In this document: one piece after another, positions 30,466 through 40,368 of the stretch | How the letters are laid out: every line of letters begins with the position of its first letter | How positions within the stretch are numbered: position 1 is the first letter of the stretch | From: Pedobacter sp. | GTDB taxonomy: Bacteria > Bacteroidota > Bacteroidia > Sphingobacteriales > Sphingobacteriaceae | Reading direction: 5' to 3' | Assembly: GCA_014378705.1 (NCBI GenBank) | Contig: JACMND010000031.1 | Location: forward strand, 18,666-82,665 | Length of the DNA: 64,000 nucleotides | The notes under the pieces: model-generated | Told to the model about the DNA's origin: nothing | Database searches by the model: none | Seen by the model: the letters and a program-made list of their open reading frames with translations, nothing else | Position numbers and translations under genes: made by a program

Positions 30466-30801
30466 ATGAAAACTTTAGGAAAAAAAATACGGTTATTAAG
30501 GCATCAAAAAGGATGGAGCCAGGAAGATGTAGCAAAACGACTAGATATTTCAATACCAGCCTTTTCAAAAATTGAAACGGGCATTACTGATGTTAACTTA
30601 TCCAGACTAGAACAGATATCTACATTATTTGAAATGAGTATTGTTCAATTATTAACGTTTAATGATACTGAACAACAGGAAAAATATAATTCTGATTTAG
30701 AAATGCTTACAAAAAAAGTACAAGACCGGGAAACTGAAGTAATTGATTTACAAAAGAAGGTTATTGAGCTTTATGAAGAACTAAGACATACAAAAAGTTA
30801 A
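30466..30801 (+). CDS. XRE-family HTH transcriptional regulator
   Basis: GKKIRLLRHQKGWSQEDVAKRLDISIPAFSKIETG plus C-terminal coiled coil; likely start 30466. Confidence 0.9.
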   Translation: MKTLGKKIRLLRHQKGWSQEDVAKRLDISIPAFSKIETGITDVNLSRLEQISTLFEMSIVQLLTFNDTEQQEKYNSDLEMLTKKVQDRETEVIDLQKKVIELYEELRHTKS

Positions 30802-30826
30802 GTCTGTACTATTTCACATTCTAAAC

Positions 30827-31945
30827 TTAAAATATTTTTCTCATCGTTAAGTGTTTTTTTCCAAATACAGCTCCAGTTGCTTCGTGTAAGGAAAGCATTT
30901 TTTCATTAAAATCCCCAACCCAAGATAGTTCCAATTCTTTATACTGGTTTAAAGGAAGAACATATTCTTTAAGTTTAATAAATAAAGCAGATTCCAAACC
31001 GTGTTTTTGATACGCTTGCTTAGTTCCCATAACGACGGCACGCATCCTATTTACTCCCCGCCACCTATTATATGCAAATATAATTTTTTCAATTATGCCT
31101 AACTTTCCGTTAAGTGATTTTATCATGAGGTTTGCATCTGGCAAAATAACAACGAAAGAGGCCGGTTCATTGTTTATATAAGCAAACCAAACCAATTTCT
31201 CATCCAGGATAATTTTCATTTTTTGAAAACTTTGCAGTGTGGTTTGCACATTTATCGGAACAAAGTTTTCAAAATCTTTCCATCCATCATTATAAATTTC
31301 AACAAAATCCTTTGCAAACTGATTTAAATTTTTTAAAGTGAGATGCTTAAAATTGTACCCAGGCTTATTGGCAACCCATTGAGCTATTTTAGTAAACCGT
31401 TCTGGAAAAGGTTTATCAATTTCCAAATGATTGGTTATTTGCTGGTATAGCGTTTGAAAACCGAATTGTTCAAATAAGCTTTTATAATATGGATGATGGT
31501 AATTCATTCCAAATGATGGTGGGGTGAACCCCTCAACTAATAAACCCCAAAAGCTATCATTTTCTCCAAAATTTATTGGTCCGTCCATCGCAGCCATTCC
31601 ACGTTCCTTTAACCAATTTTTGGATGCATTAAATAACACATTTGAAACTTCCAATTCGTTAACACATTCATAAAAGCCAATTCCTCCGGTAGGTTGTTCT
31701 GGCTGAAAGGCCTTTTTATAATTTATAAATGCTGCAATCCGTCCTAACAATTTTCCAGAATTTGATTTTATTATCCATCGGATGCATTCACCATGATTGT
31801 GAAAATTATTCTTTAAAGGATTAAAAATCGCTTCAATGTCAATATCCAAAGGACAAATCCAGTTTTTATCATTTTTATATATTAACCTTGCTGTATCCAG
31901 AAACTCTTTTTTTGATTGTTTATCTTTTACTTCTATTATAATCAT
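30827..31945 (-). CDS. GNAT-like conserved protein
   Basis: GRIAAFINYKKAF...GGIGFYECVN and MDGPINFGENDSFWGLLVEGF pattern. Confidence 0.5.
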   Translation of the reverse strand: MIIIEVKDKQSKKEFLDTARLIYKNDKNWICPLDIDIEAIFNPLKNNFHNHGECIRWIIKSNSGKLLGRIAAFINYKKAFQPEQPTGGIGFYECVNELEVSNVLFNASKNWLKERGMAAMDGPINFGENDSFWGLLVEGFTPPSFGMNYHHPYYKSLFEQFGFQTLYQQITNHLEIDKPFPERFTKIAQWVANKPGYNFKHLTLKNLNQFAKDFVEIYNDGWKDFENFVPINVQTTLQSFQKMKIILDEKLVWFAYINNEPASFVVILPDANLMIKSLNGKLGIIEKIIFAYNRWRGVNRMRAVVMGTKQAYQKHGLESALFIKLKEYVLPLNQYKELELSWVGDFNEKMLSLHEATGAVFGKKHLTMRKIF

Positions 31946-31969
31946 ACGTTAAGCAGAATGTTGTTAAAT

Positions 31970-32008
31970 AAAAGAAAAAGCATTCAGTAATTGAATGCTT
32001 TTTCTTTT
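31970..32008. terminator. Bidirectional rho-independent terminator
   Basis: AAAAGAAAAAGCATTCA / TTGAATGCTTTTTCTTTT. Confidence 0.85.
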
Positions 32009-32027
32009 AACAGAATGGATCAGATCA

Positions 32028-32219
32028 TTAAAAATCATCTTCATCATCATCCGGATATGTATTTTCTAAGGATTCCATATTTTCCTCAAAAGGTAATTCC
32101 AACTCTTCATCATCTTCATCAAAAGGACCAGATTTTAAATTCATGTTTTTAATTGGCTCAAGTCCATTAAAAATTAATGTTATTTCATGCTGATTAGTGT
32201 TGATGATCGAAGTTTTCAT
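32028..32219 (-). CDS. Small highly acidic hypothetical protein (63 aa)
   Basis: FDEDDEELELPFEENMESLENTYPDDDEDDF tail; followed by a strong terminator. Confidence 0.65.
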   Translation of the reverse strand: MKTSIINTNQHEITLIFNGLEPIKNMNLKSGPFDEDDEELELPFEENMESLENTYPDDDEDDF

Positions 32220-32504
32220 TACCTGATTTTTAATTGTAAACTAAAGATATTTAAAAGTAATCTTTAACACTAAAACTTAGATAATAATAAAGAGCTATCG
32301 TTAATTAAATTTTTAAATAAGCTATCTATTATCAATTATAACTAAACTAACTCCAAAATAATCTAAAATCATGAGATTCACAATAAATAATAAGTTTTTA
32401 ATACTCGTGATACATACCTCAGACTAGTATTTAAATTAAAGAAATCAAAGAATTTGTGTTCTTAAGCAAATATAATTTTTGACAAAGAGGGTTTGAATTA
32501 CAAT

Positions 32505-32550
32505 AAATAAAAAAAGCGGCGAAACATTGGGGAAGGCTTCAACCGCTTTT
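32505..32550 (-). terminator. Rho-independent terminator downstream of the histidine kinase gene
   Basis: Minus strand AAAAGCGG...CCGCTTTT followed by a T tract. Confidence 0.6.
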
Positions 32551-32756
32551 ACACACACATAAACAAAATTAAACCTAGGCAGATTCTATACTTTAATGCA
32601 TTTAGTTATCAGGAAGGTTACAAATCCGAATGCGAATTTGGTATAATTGAGAACATTAGTAAACATCGCTTTATTTTAATAACCAAGTGTACGGGATTAT
32701 TAAACCAAATGTTTAAAAAAGGGGTGAACGGTAGGAATTATTGTGTAAACGGTAAT

Positions 32757-35714
32757 TTATAGAGGAATTGTAACTAAAACGCAAGTTCCTGCCTCGCCGG
32801 TTTGTTCGCTTGTAATTGAAATCAAGCTTCCTTTTTTAATGGTATTTAATAAATTTATACGGTCGTTGGTAATCTGCATACCTCTACTTGTATGATTTGA
32901 TTTTTTGTTTTTTATTGAATTTTTAATACCCATTCCATCATCTATTATCTGAATGCTTAATTCAGTTTTATCTGATTGAATATCAATTAAAATTTTTCCT
33001 CCGTCTTGTTTGGGCATTATCCCATGCCAGATTGCGTTTTCAACAAAGGGTTGTATTAGCATTGACGGTATCATTGTTTCTTCTGTATCAATGCTTTCAG
33101 AAATAGTAATATTGTAAGTCATCTTTTCTCCAAACCTTAACTTTTCAAGAGAAAGATATAGTTTAAGATATATTAATTCTTCTTCAAGTGTAATGTAAGT
33201 TTTGCTGCATATTTCCAGGTTTTTTCTTACAAGCCGGGCAAATCCCGTCAATACTTCATTTGCAGAACCAGAATCTTGCGTATTAATGAAATATTGGATA
33301 GAGTTCATAATATTAAATATAAAATGAGGATTCATCATAGCCTGTAACGCTCTTTGTTCAAGGGCCATGATTTTTGCTTGAACAGTTAATTTATCCTTTT
33401 CTTTTTGCCGTTGTTTTCTAAAAAATCTATAAATTAATAAGATCAACACAAATGAAATCAACGCATAAAGAGATGCGGTAAACCACCATTTTTGCCAATA
33501 AGCAGGTTGAATGTTAAAACTAAACAAGGCGATTTTGCTCCATTTGGTATTCTGAAGTCTTGCCCTTATTGATAAATTATAATCTCCCGGTTCTAAAGAA
33601 CCAAATTCAATAGTATTACTTTTAGTACTGATCCAGGGTGTATTTATTTTTAACCTGTATTGGTAAAATACCTCAGAATGAGAGTAATTTATGGCGGTAT
33701 ACTTTACAGAAATATTATTCTCATTATATAAAAGATCAGGTGTATTCTTCAATTTTTGTAATCTGCCATTTATACTTAAACTCGTTATATAAAATAAAGG
33801 AGGTTTTAATTTAACGGTAGGGGTGTTTCTTGGTAGGACGGTTAATCCTTCGTTCGTTCCTAAAAATATTTTGTCTCTGTCAATATAAATATCCAATACT
33901 TCATCTGATGTCAAGCCATCTTTTATTTTATAAGTATCAATCTTCTTATTTTTAGAGTTATATTCAAACCTGTCAACTCCGCTAAACGTGGTGAGCCATA
34001 AATATTTCCCGTCAAAAGCCAGCTTTCTGCAAATGTTACTCGTTAATCCATTTTCCAGGTTAATATGTGAAAAAGTGTTATCTGGTTTTAAAATAATCAT
34101 TCCATAACCATACGTACCAATTGCCATATTTCCGTCAGGCAATTCAAGAATATCGGTAATGCGGTTTGATAAAATGTCAGTAATTTTTGATAAAGTATCA
34201 ACTCTGTTATTAGCGAATCGGAATAAGCCGTTTACATTAGAAAACCATAAACGTTCCTTTGAATCGTAGTATATTTTAAATGAACGATCGGGAAAGAATT
34301 TTTGATTTGGTAAATTAAATGCTGTTCGAAACACCAAAGGCTTATTTTTACTTTTTAGAATATATACACCCGAAGCAAGGGAAAACGCAAATTTTCCTTT
34401 TTTACTGATACTGAATGATTTTACAGAAAAGGCTAAATTATTTTTTTCTTTAAGGTATCTTACCTTGCCCTTCGGATTTTTAATACTTATCTCACCTAAA
34501 GTAGAGCTTGAAGCAAACCAAATACTATTCCTTTCAGCATCATATTCTAGCTTTTTAATTGGATTATAAGGATTTTGAGATTGATTAAGATTTATGGAGC
34601 TTATTTTTTTACCATCTAAAAATGAAACATAACCAGACTTTAAACCAAGCCAGATTTTTCCGGATTTTTCTTTAAAAATACTATAAACAGAATTATCCTG
34701 TAACCCAGATTCAGTTGTATATTGAAGTACTTTATCAGTTTGCGACGGAAGCAAAATCAAACCATCTCCCATTGTAGAGACCCATATATTTTTTTCAGAG
34801 TCCAGCATAATATGAGATATTATTTTTCTGGGAAGATATTGCCTTGTATTTCTGGCATCCTTCGAAAAAAAATAAAGACCTCTGTTTCTCGATGAAATCC
34901 ATAAATCAACCTCATCAGTTAAAAAAACTCCTAAATCTGCAACTGAAAAACCTTCAGGAAAATACCTTATTATTCTAAAAATACCATTGTGGAATGCTAT
35001 TAAACCTTCGTTGGAAGTAAAGATTAATTTTTTTGTAATCTTATTGTACTGGAAGGATTTATTTGAGGAAGGTAGAAACCTGGAATTTATAACTTTTATT
35101 TTCGGGTTATTCAGCAAGTAAAAACCTTTTATATTTGCTGCTATAACTTGATTTTTGTGGTCTTCAAAAATATAGGTGTTAGATATATCTAATATTTTAT
35201 CGGGCTTTGTATGTATCGTTACGTTGTTATTCTCTATTTCAATAATTTGCTGCTGGTTGGTAGAAAACCAAAGGCGGTTTAATGAATCTTCAAAACAACC
35301 TATTATACTTGCTTTTGTAACGGCCTTATTTAACGTAACTGTGTTTTCAGGGTTATAAAATTTTCCTTCTGTATAATAACCAAGTCTGCCATTTAAATTA
35401 CAGAACCAAATCCTTCCTTTGCTGTCTTCATAAATTGATAGCACTTCATTATCAGCCAAACCATCATCTGTGGTAAAGGTTTCGAAGTTGTTTCCATCAA
35501 ACCGGTTTACACCGCTTGAAGTAGCAACCCATAAAAAACCTTTAGAATCTTGTAGTGTATAATACACCATTGAGTTGGCCAAACCATTATGAACCGTGTA
35601 GTTTTTAAGATTTATATTTTGAGATAAAACCTGGCCGATTGATATAAATAGCAGGATACAAATGATAAAGGGCGACTTAAAATGTCCGGGTATACTAATT
35701 GATTTAATAGACAC
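32757..35714 (-). CDS. Two-component regulator propeller sensor histidine kinase (LytS-type His_kinase)
   Basis: Reg_prop repeats (NGLANSMVYYTLQDSKGFLWVATSSGVNRFDG), Y_Y_Y region, QRALQAMMNPHFIFNIMNSIQYFI, IPSMLIQPFVENAIWHG. Confidence 0.92.
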   Translation of the reverse strand: MSIKSISIPGHFKSPFIICILLFISIGQVLSQNINLKNYTVHNGLANSMVYYTLQDSKGFLWVATSSGVNRFDGNNFETFTTDDGLADNEVLSIYEDSKGRIWFCNLNGRLGYYTEGKFYNPENTVTLNKAVTKASIIGCFEDSLNRLWFSTNQQQIIEIENNNVTIHTKPDKILDISNTYIFEDHKNQVIAANIKGFYLLNNPKIKVINSRFLPSSNKSFQYNKITKKLIFTSNEGLIAFHNGIFRIIRYFPEGFSVADLGVFLTDEVDLWISSRNRGLYFFSKDARNTRQYLPRKIISHIMLDSEKNIWVSTMGDGLILLPSQTDKVLQYTTESGLQDNSVYSIFKEKSGKIWLGLKSGYVSFLDGKKISSINLNQSQNPYNPIKKLEYDAERNSIWFASSSTLGEISIKNPKGKVRYLKEKNNLAFSVKSFSISKKGKFAFSLASGVYILKSKNKPLVFRTAFNLPNQKFFPDRSFKIYYDSKERLWFSNVNGLFRFANNRVDTLSKITDILSNRITDILELPDGNMAIGTYGYGMIILKPDNTFSHINLENGLTSNICRKLAFDGKYLWLTTFSGVDRFEYNSKNKKIDTYKIKDGLTSDEVLDIYIDRDKIFLGTNEGLTVLPRNTPTVKLKPPLFYITSLSINGRLQKLKNTPDLLYNENNISVKYTAINYSHSEVFYQYRLKINTPWISTKSNTIEFGSLEPGDYNLSIRARLQNTKWSKIALFSFNIQPAYWQKWWFTASLYALISFVLILLIYRFFRKQRQKEKDKLTVQAKIMALEQRALQAMMNPHFIFNIMNSIQYFINTQDSGSANEVLTGFARLVRKNLEICSKTYITLEEELIYLKLYLSLEKLRFGEKMTYNITISESIDTEETMIPSMLIQPFVENAIWHGIMPKQDGGKILIDIQSDKTELSIQIIDDGMGIKNSIKNKKSNHTSRGMQITNDRINLLNTIKKGSLISITSEQTGEAGTCVLVTIPL

Positions 35715-36509
35715 TTATATTGTGGAATTATTATGTAAAAAAATCTTAACACGTTCATGAAACTCTGCCGATCTTCTTCTTGACACTTGTAATTCTATCT
35801 GATTCTGTAGTTTAACTGTATAACCGTTTTTATGGGAATAATCTTTCAGGTGGTGGAGGTTGATGATATTTGATTTGTGTATTTTGACAAAATATTCCGG
35901 ACTTAAAACTTCCTCGAATTCTTTCATTGCCTTTGCCACAATAATATTTTCAGAATCCACAAAATAAAATCGGGTATAATTATTATCTGCTTCAATATAA
36001 ATGATATCAGATATATCCTTAACCTTAAATCCATTTGAACCAGGCAAAGAAATTTTTCGAATATCGTTTGAGCTGTTAATGTTTTCTGACAGGCTTTTTA
36101 AAGATGCAGTGTAGGTTTTATTATCAATATTCTGGTATAGTTTTAATGCTTTCCAGGCAAAAACTTTTTCAACGCAACCTTTCAGTTCCTCAATATTAAC
36201 GGGCTTTAACAAGTAGTCTATCGCACTTGCTTTAATTGCTCTTAACGCATATTGATCATATGCGGTAGTAAAAACTACAGACGTTTCATTTCTTTCCAGA
36301 TCAGGTAACAACTCAAAACCATTTTCTGATGGCATGGCAATATCCAAAAACACGATATCAATAGAATTGACCTTTAAAAGTGTTCTGGCATCAGCCACGG
36401 ATCTGGACATCCCAATTACATTTACAAAGGGGCAGTTTGATTGAATTAAATAGTATAATGATTTTCGGCTGTATTCTTCATCATCTACAATTATTGCTTT
36501 TAGTATCAT
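35715..36509 (-). CDS. LytTR family response regulator
   Basis: Receiver domain (IVFLDIAMPSENGFELL) plus LytTR domain (DIIYIEADNNYTRFYF; FVKIHKSNIINL). Confidence 0.94.
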   Translation of the reverse strand: MILKAIIVDDEEYSRKSLYYLIQSNCPFVNVIGMSRSVADARTLLKVNSIDIVFLDIAMPSENGFELLPDLERNETSVVFTTAYDQYALRAIKASAIDYLLKPVNIEELKGCVEKVFAWKALKLYQNIDNKTYTASLKSLSENINSSNDIRKISLPGSNGFKVKDISDIIYIEADNNYTRFYFVDSENIIVAKAMKEFEEVLSPEYFVKIHKSNIINLHHLKDYSHKNGYTVKLQNQIELQVSRRRSAEFHERVKIFLHNNSTI

Positions 36510-36574
36510 ATTAGTTACTAAATGTAATAAATGTTAACTATTAAAAACTCAATTTTAAAATTCTGGTATTTTAA

Positions 36575-37699
36575 TTAGTAATCTATCATCTGCTGTTCAG
36601 TTTCAAAGGGTAAATCCCTAAATTCATATTGCTGGTTTCGTAATTGTGGGGTAAAACCAGCTTCTGATATGGCATCCTGAATACCTTTGGAAGTAAATCT
36701 ATGCGGTGCTCCGGCAGCCGAAACAACATTTTCTTCTATCATAATAGAACCAAAATCATTGGCCCCGGCTTGCAGGCAAATTTGAGCAACGTTTTTTCCG
36801 ACAGTTAACCACGATGCTTGAATATTTTTAATGTTTGGTAACATGATACGGCTTAAGGCAATCATCCGAATATATTCATCTCCGGTTACCTGATTTGTAA
36901 TTCCACGCACTTTTTTAAGCAAAGTGCCGTCATCCTGAAAAGGCCACGGAATAAAAGCTAAAAATCCTTTAGCACCGACTGGCTTTTCTGCCTGAACTTG
37001 CCTAAGCCACACCAGGTGCTCAAATCTTTCTTCCAAAGTTTCTACATGGCCAAACATCATCGTTGCCGAGGTAGTTAAATTAAGCTGATGTGCGGCCCGC
37101 ATAACATCAAGCCATTCCTGCCCACCACATTTACCTTTAGAAATAAGACGCCTCACACGATCGTTTAATATTTCTGCGCCAGCACCGGGTAATGAATCTA
37201 ACCCGGCATCAATTAAGGTCTTCAAAACTTCTGTATGAGATAAACCTTCTAGCTTGGCAATGTGGGCAATTTCGGGTGGGCCTAAAGAATGTAGTTTTAA
37301 GGTGGGATATAGTTGCTTTAATTGTCTAAAAAGATCAGCATAAAACTTCAATCCTAAATCTGGATGATGTCCTCCCTGAAGTAACAATTGATCGCCCCCA
37401 AAACGAAAAGTTTCTTCAATTTTTTGCTTGTAAGTTTCAATATCTGTAATGTAACTTTCTGCATGACCGGGGCGTCTAAAGAAATTGCAAAACTTACAGT
37501 TTGCGATACAAACATTGGTTGTATTAACATTTCTGTCAATTATCCAGGTTACTTTATTATAAGGGACCTGCTGCTTTCTTAACTGGTTCGCAACATGCAT
37601 TAATTCACTTGTACCGGCGTTTTTATATAAAAATAAACCTTCCTCCTGAGTAAGAAATTCAAATTTTGAAGCCTTATGTAATAAGTCTGAAATGATCAT
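36575..37699 (-). CDS. mqnC: Cyclic dehypoxanthine futalosine synthase MqnC (radical SAM)
   Basis: VTWIIDRNVNTTNVCIANCKFCNFFR, QLLLQGGHHPDLGL; likely start ATG at 37699. Confidence 0.88.
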   Translation of the reverse strand: MIISDLLHKASKFEFLTQEEGLFLYKNAGTSELMHVANQLRKQQVPYNKVTWIIDRNVNTTNVCIANCKFCNFFRRPGHAESYITDIETYKQKIEETFRFGGDQLLLQGGHHPDLGLKFYADLFRQLKQLYPTLKLHSLGPPEIAHIAKLEGLSHTEVLKTLIDAGLDSLPGAGAEILNDRVRRLISKGKCGGQEWLDVMRAAHQLNLTTSATMMFGHVETLEERFEHLVWLRQVQAEKPVGAKGFLAFIPWPFQDDGTLLKKVRGITNQVTGDEYIRMIALSRIMLPNIKNIQASWLTVGKNVAQICLQAGANDFGSIMIEENVVSAAGAPHRFTSKGIQDAISEAGFTPQLRNQQYEFRDLPFETEQQMIDY

Positions 37700-37704
37700 C
37701 ACCA

Positions 37705-37712
37705 CAAAGATA
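37705..37712 (-). promoter_or_regulatory. -7 element TATCTTTG, 5 nt from mqnC start codon
   Basis: Minus strand TATCTTTG-tggtg-ATG. Confidence 0.5.
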
Positions 37713-37840
37713 AACACTTGATTGTATTTTGTATAAGTAACAGGCTTTGTTACCTGAGGATGATAATCAGAAATTATCTTTAATACTGTTTAATAAACCC
37801 CTATTAATTCTTAAATTCGACATTTTTAAGTTCTTATTAT

Positions 37841-39076
37841 ATGGTTTTATTTAATCGGTTTACTTTAGAAAACGGTTTAAAGGTGTTGGTTCATGAAGAT
37901 CCCACAACTCCGATGGCTGTTGTAAACATACTTTATGATGTTGGAGCACGGGATGAAGATCCTGAAAAAACCGGTTTTGCGCATTTATTCGAACATCTTA
38001 TGTTTGGCGGTTCGGTTAATATCCCATCCTATGATGAGCCATTGCAAAGGGTAGGGGGAGAAAATAATGCCTTTACCAGCAATGATATAACCAATTATTA
38101 CATCACTTTGCCTGCTGTAAATCTGGAAACTGCATTCTGGCTTGAGAGTGATCGAATGTTAAGTCTTGCTTTTTCTGAAAAAAACCTGGAAGTCCAGCGG
38201 AATGTTGTTTGTGAAGAATTTAAACAACGTTATTTAAACCAGCCTTATGGCGATGTATGGTTAAAGCTTCGCCCGCTGGCATACAAAAAGCATCCTTATC
38301 AATGGGCAACCATAGGTAAAGTTTTAGATCATATTGAAACGGCCACGATTGATGATGTAAGAGACTTTTTTAAGAAGCATTACAATCCGGCAAACGCAAT
38401 TTTAGTTGTTGGTGGCGATGTAAAAACCGAACATGTTAAGGTGCTGGCTGAAAAATGGTTTGGCACGATCCCCGGGTTAAGTAAACTTCCGCGGAACTTA
38501 GAAAAAGAACCTGAACAAACCGAGGAAAGAAAACTAACAATTAATGCCGATGTACCCTTAAACGCGGTTTACAAAGTGTTTCACATGCCTTCCAGAAATG
38601 ATGAAAACTATTTCGCCGTTGATCTTATTTCGGATATTTTATCCCGCGGAAATTCCTCCAGATTATTTAAAAACCTTTTAAAAGAAAGAAAATTGTTTAG
38701 TGAGATCAATGCCTATCTCACCGGTAGTTTAGACTCAGGCTTGTTTGTTATTGAAGGAAAACCTCTTCCGGGTATATCTATTGAAGAAGCTGAAGCTGCA
38801 ATTTGGGACGAATTAAATAACCTTAAAAACAATTTGATACCGGCTGATGAATTAACAAAAGTCAAAAATAAAATTGAATCAACCATGATATTTTCAGAAA
38901 TGAGCTTATTGGATAAAGCCATGAACCTTGCCTTTTTTGAATTATTAGGTGATGCTGACCGCCTTAATTCTGAAACAAAAAAATATCTGGATGTAACCGC
39001 AGATGAGATACAAAAGCAAGCTCGAAACATTTTTATCAAAACCAATTCATCAACTCTATATTATTTAGCAAACTAA
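37841..39076 (+). CDS. M16 family zinc peptidase
   Basis: HLFEHLMFGGS (HxxEH motif). Confidence 0.93.
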   Translation: MVLFNRFTLENGLKVLVHEDPTTPMAVVNILYDVGARDEDPEKTGFAHLFEHLMFGGSVNIPSYDEPLQRVGGENNAFTSNDITNYYITLPAVNLETAFWLESDRMLSLAFSEKNLEVQRNVVCEEFKQRYLNQPYGDVWLKLRPLAYKKHPYQWATIGKVLDHIETATIDDVRDFFKKHYNPANAILVVGGDVKTEHVKVLAEKWFGTIPGLSKLPRNLEKEPEQTEERKLTINADVPLNAVYKVFHMPSRNDENYFAVDLISDILSRGNSSRLFKNLLKERKLFSEINAYLTGSLDSGLFVIEGKPLPGISIEEAEAAIWDELNNLKNNLIPADELTKVKNKIESTMIFSEMSLLDKAMNLAFFELLGDADRLNSETKKYLDVTADEIQKQARNIFIKTNSSTLYYLAN

Positions 39077-39077
39077 G

Positions 39078-40352
39078 ATGATTGACAGAACATTAACACC
39101 TGAATTTGGCCAGGTGGAAAAAATAGATTTCATTCATGCAAAATCACATGTGTTTGATAACGGGCTCCAATGTTTTATTGTAAACGGCGGAGAACAGGAA
39201 CTGGTTCGGATTGAATTTATTTTTGAAAATGTTTCATGGAATAAAGAAACTCCTCTTCAGGCTTTCGCAACAAATTCCATACTAAATGACGGTACTTCTA
39301 AATTTACTGCTGCCCAGATTGCAGATAAGATAGATTTTTATGGGGCATTTTTACAAACAGAATATAGCTTAGATCAATCCATAGTAACCTTATATACGCT
39401 TAATAAGCATTTGCAGGCTACCTTACCAATTGTTAAGGCCATACTTTCTGATTCGACCTTTCCAGAAAGAGAGCTAGACATTTTTATCTTAAATCAAAAG
39501 CAAAAACTAAGTGTAAACCTGGAAAAAAACGACTTTGTTGCACGTAAAATTTTTAACAAGGTTTTGTTTGGCGATTCTATATATGGCTTGGATATAGATA
39601 ACGAAATTTATGATCAGCTAACACGAAACCAGTTACTTGAGTACTTCTCTAAAGCATATCAACCTCAAAACTGTACCGTTATATTAGCCGGGAAAATAAC
39701 TGATCAAACTCTTATAGACTTGAATAAGTATTTTGGAAGAGATTGGACAAACAAGGATGAAATTGATTTAAATTATTTTAAGTTTCAAAAAACTACAGGG
39801 GCCGAACATATAGTTGATAAGCCCGACGCATTGCAATCTGCTATCCGTTTAGGACAGATTGCGGTTAACCGTTCACATTCTGATTTCCCAGGGTTGCAGG
39901 TTTTAAACACTGTTTTAGGTGGTTACTTTGGTTCAAGGTTAATGGCTAATATCCGCGAGGATAAAGGGTTTACATACGGTATAGGATCAGCGCTTGTATC
40001 CTTAAAACATAGCGGATATTTTTTCATTGCTTCAGAAGTTGGTTCCCATGTTTGTACTCAGGCGATGTTTGAAATTGAAAAAGAGATAAATTTACTAAAG
40101 AACGAAAAAGTTACGGAAGGAGAATTAAACCTGGTAAGAAATTACATGCTGGGTTCCATGCTGGGGAGTTTAGAAAATGCCCTGTCTCACGCTGATAAAT
40201 TTAAAGCCATTTATTTTTCAGGTTTAGACTATGATTATTACGAACGTTATATTCAGATTGTAAGAAACATAAATCCTGATGATATTTTAAGCCTGGCGAA
40301 TCAATACTTAAACTATGATGATTTTCAAAAAGTAATTGTGGGTAAAAGATGA
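39078..40352 (+). CDS. M16 family peptidase-like protein lacking the HxxEH motif
   Basis: M16 fold (LGGYFGSRLMANIREDKGFTYGIGSAL), no HxxEH; follows the active-type M16 gene. Confidence 0.88.
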   Translation: MIDRTLTPEFGQVEKIDFIHAKSHVFDNGLQCFIVNGGEQELVRIEFIFENVSWNKETPLQAFATNSILNDGTSKFTAAQIADKIDFYGAFLQTEYSLDQSIVTLYTLNKHLQATLPIVKAILSDSTFPERELDIFILNQKQKLSVNLEKNDFVARKIFNKVLFGDSIYGLDIDNEIYDQLTRNQLLEYFSKAYQPQNCTVILAGKITDQTLIDLNKYFGRDWTNKDEIDLNYFKFQKTTGAEHIVDKPDALQSAIRLGQIAVNRSHSDFPGLQVLNTVLGGYFGSRLMANIREDKGFTYGIGSALVSLKHSGYFFIASEVGSHVCTQAMFEIEKEINLLKNEKVTEGELNLVRNYMLGSMLGSLENALSHADKFKAIYFSGLDYDYYERYIQIVRNINPDDILSLANQYLNYDDFQKVIVGKR

Positions 40353-40368
40353 CAAGTGCTTTAATTAA

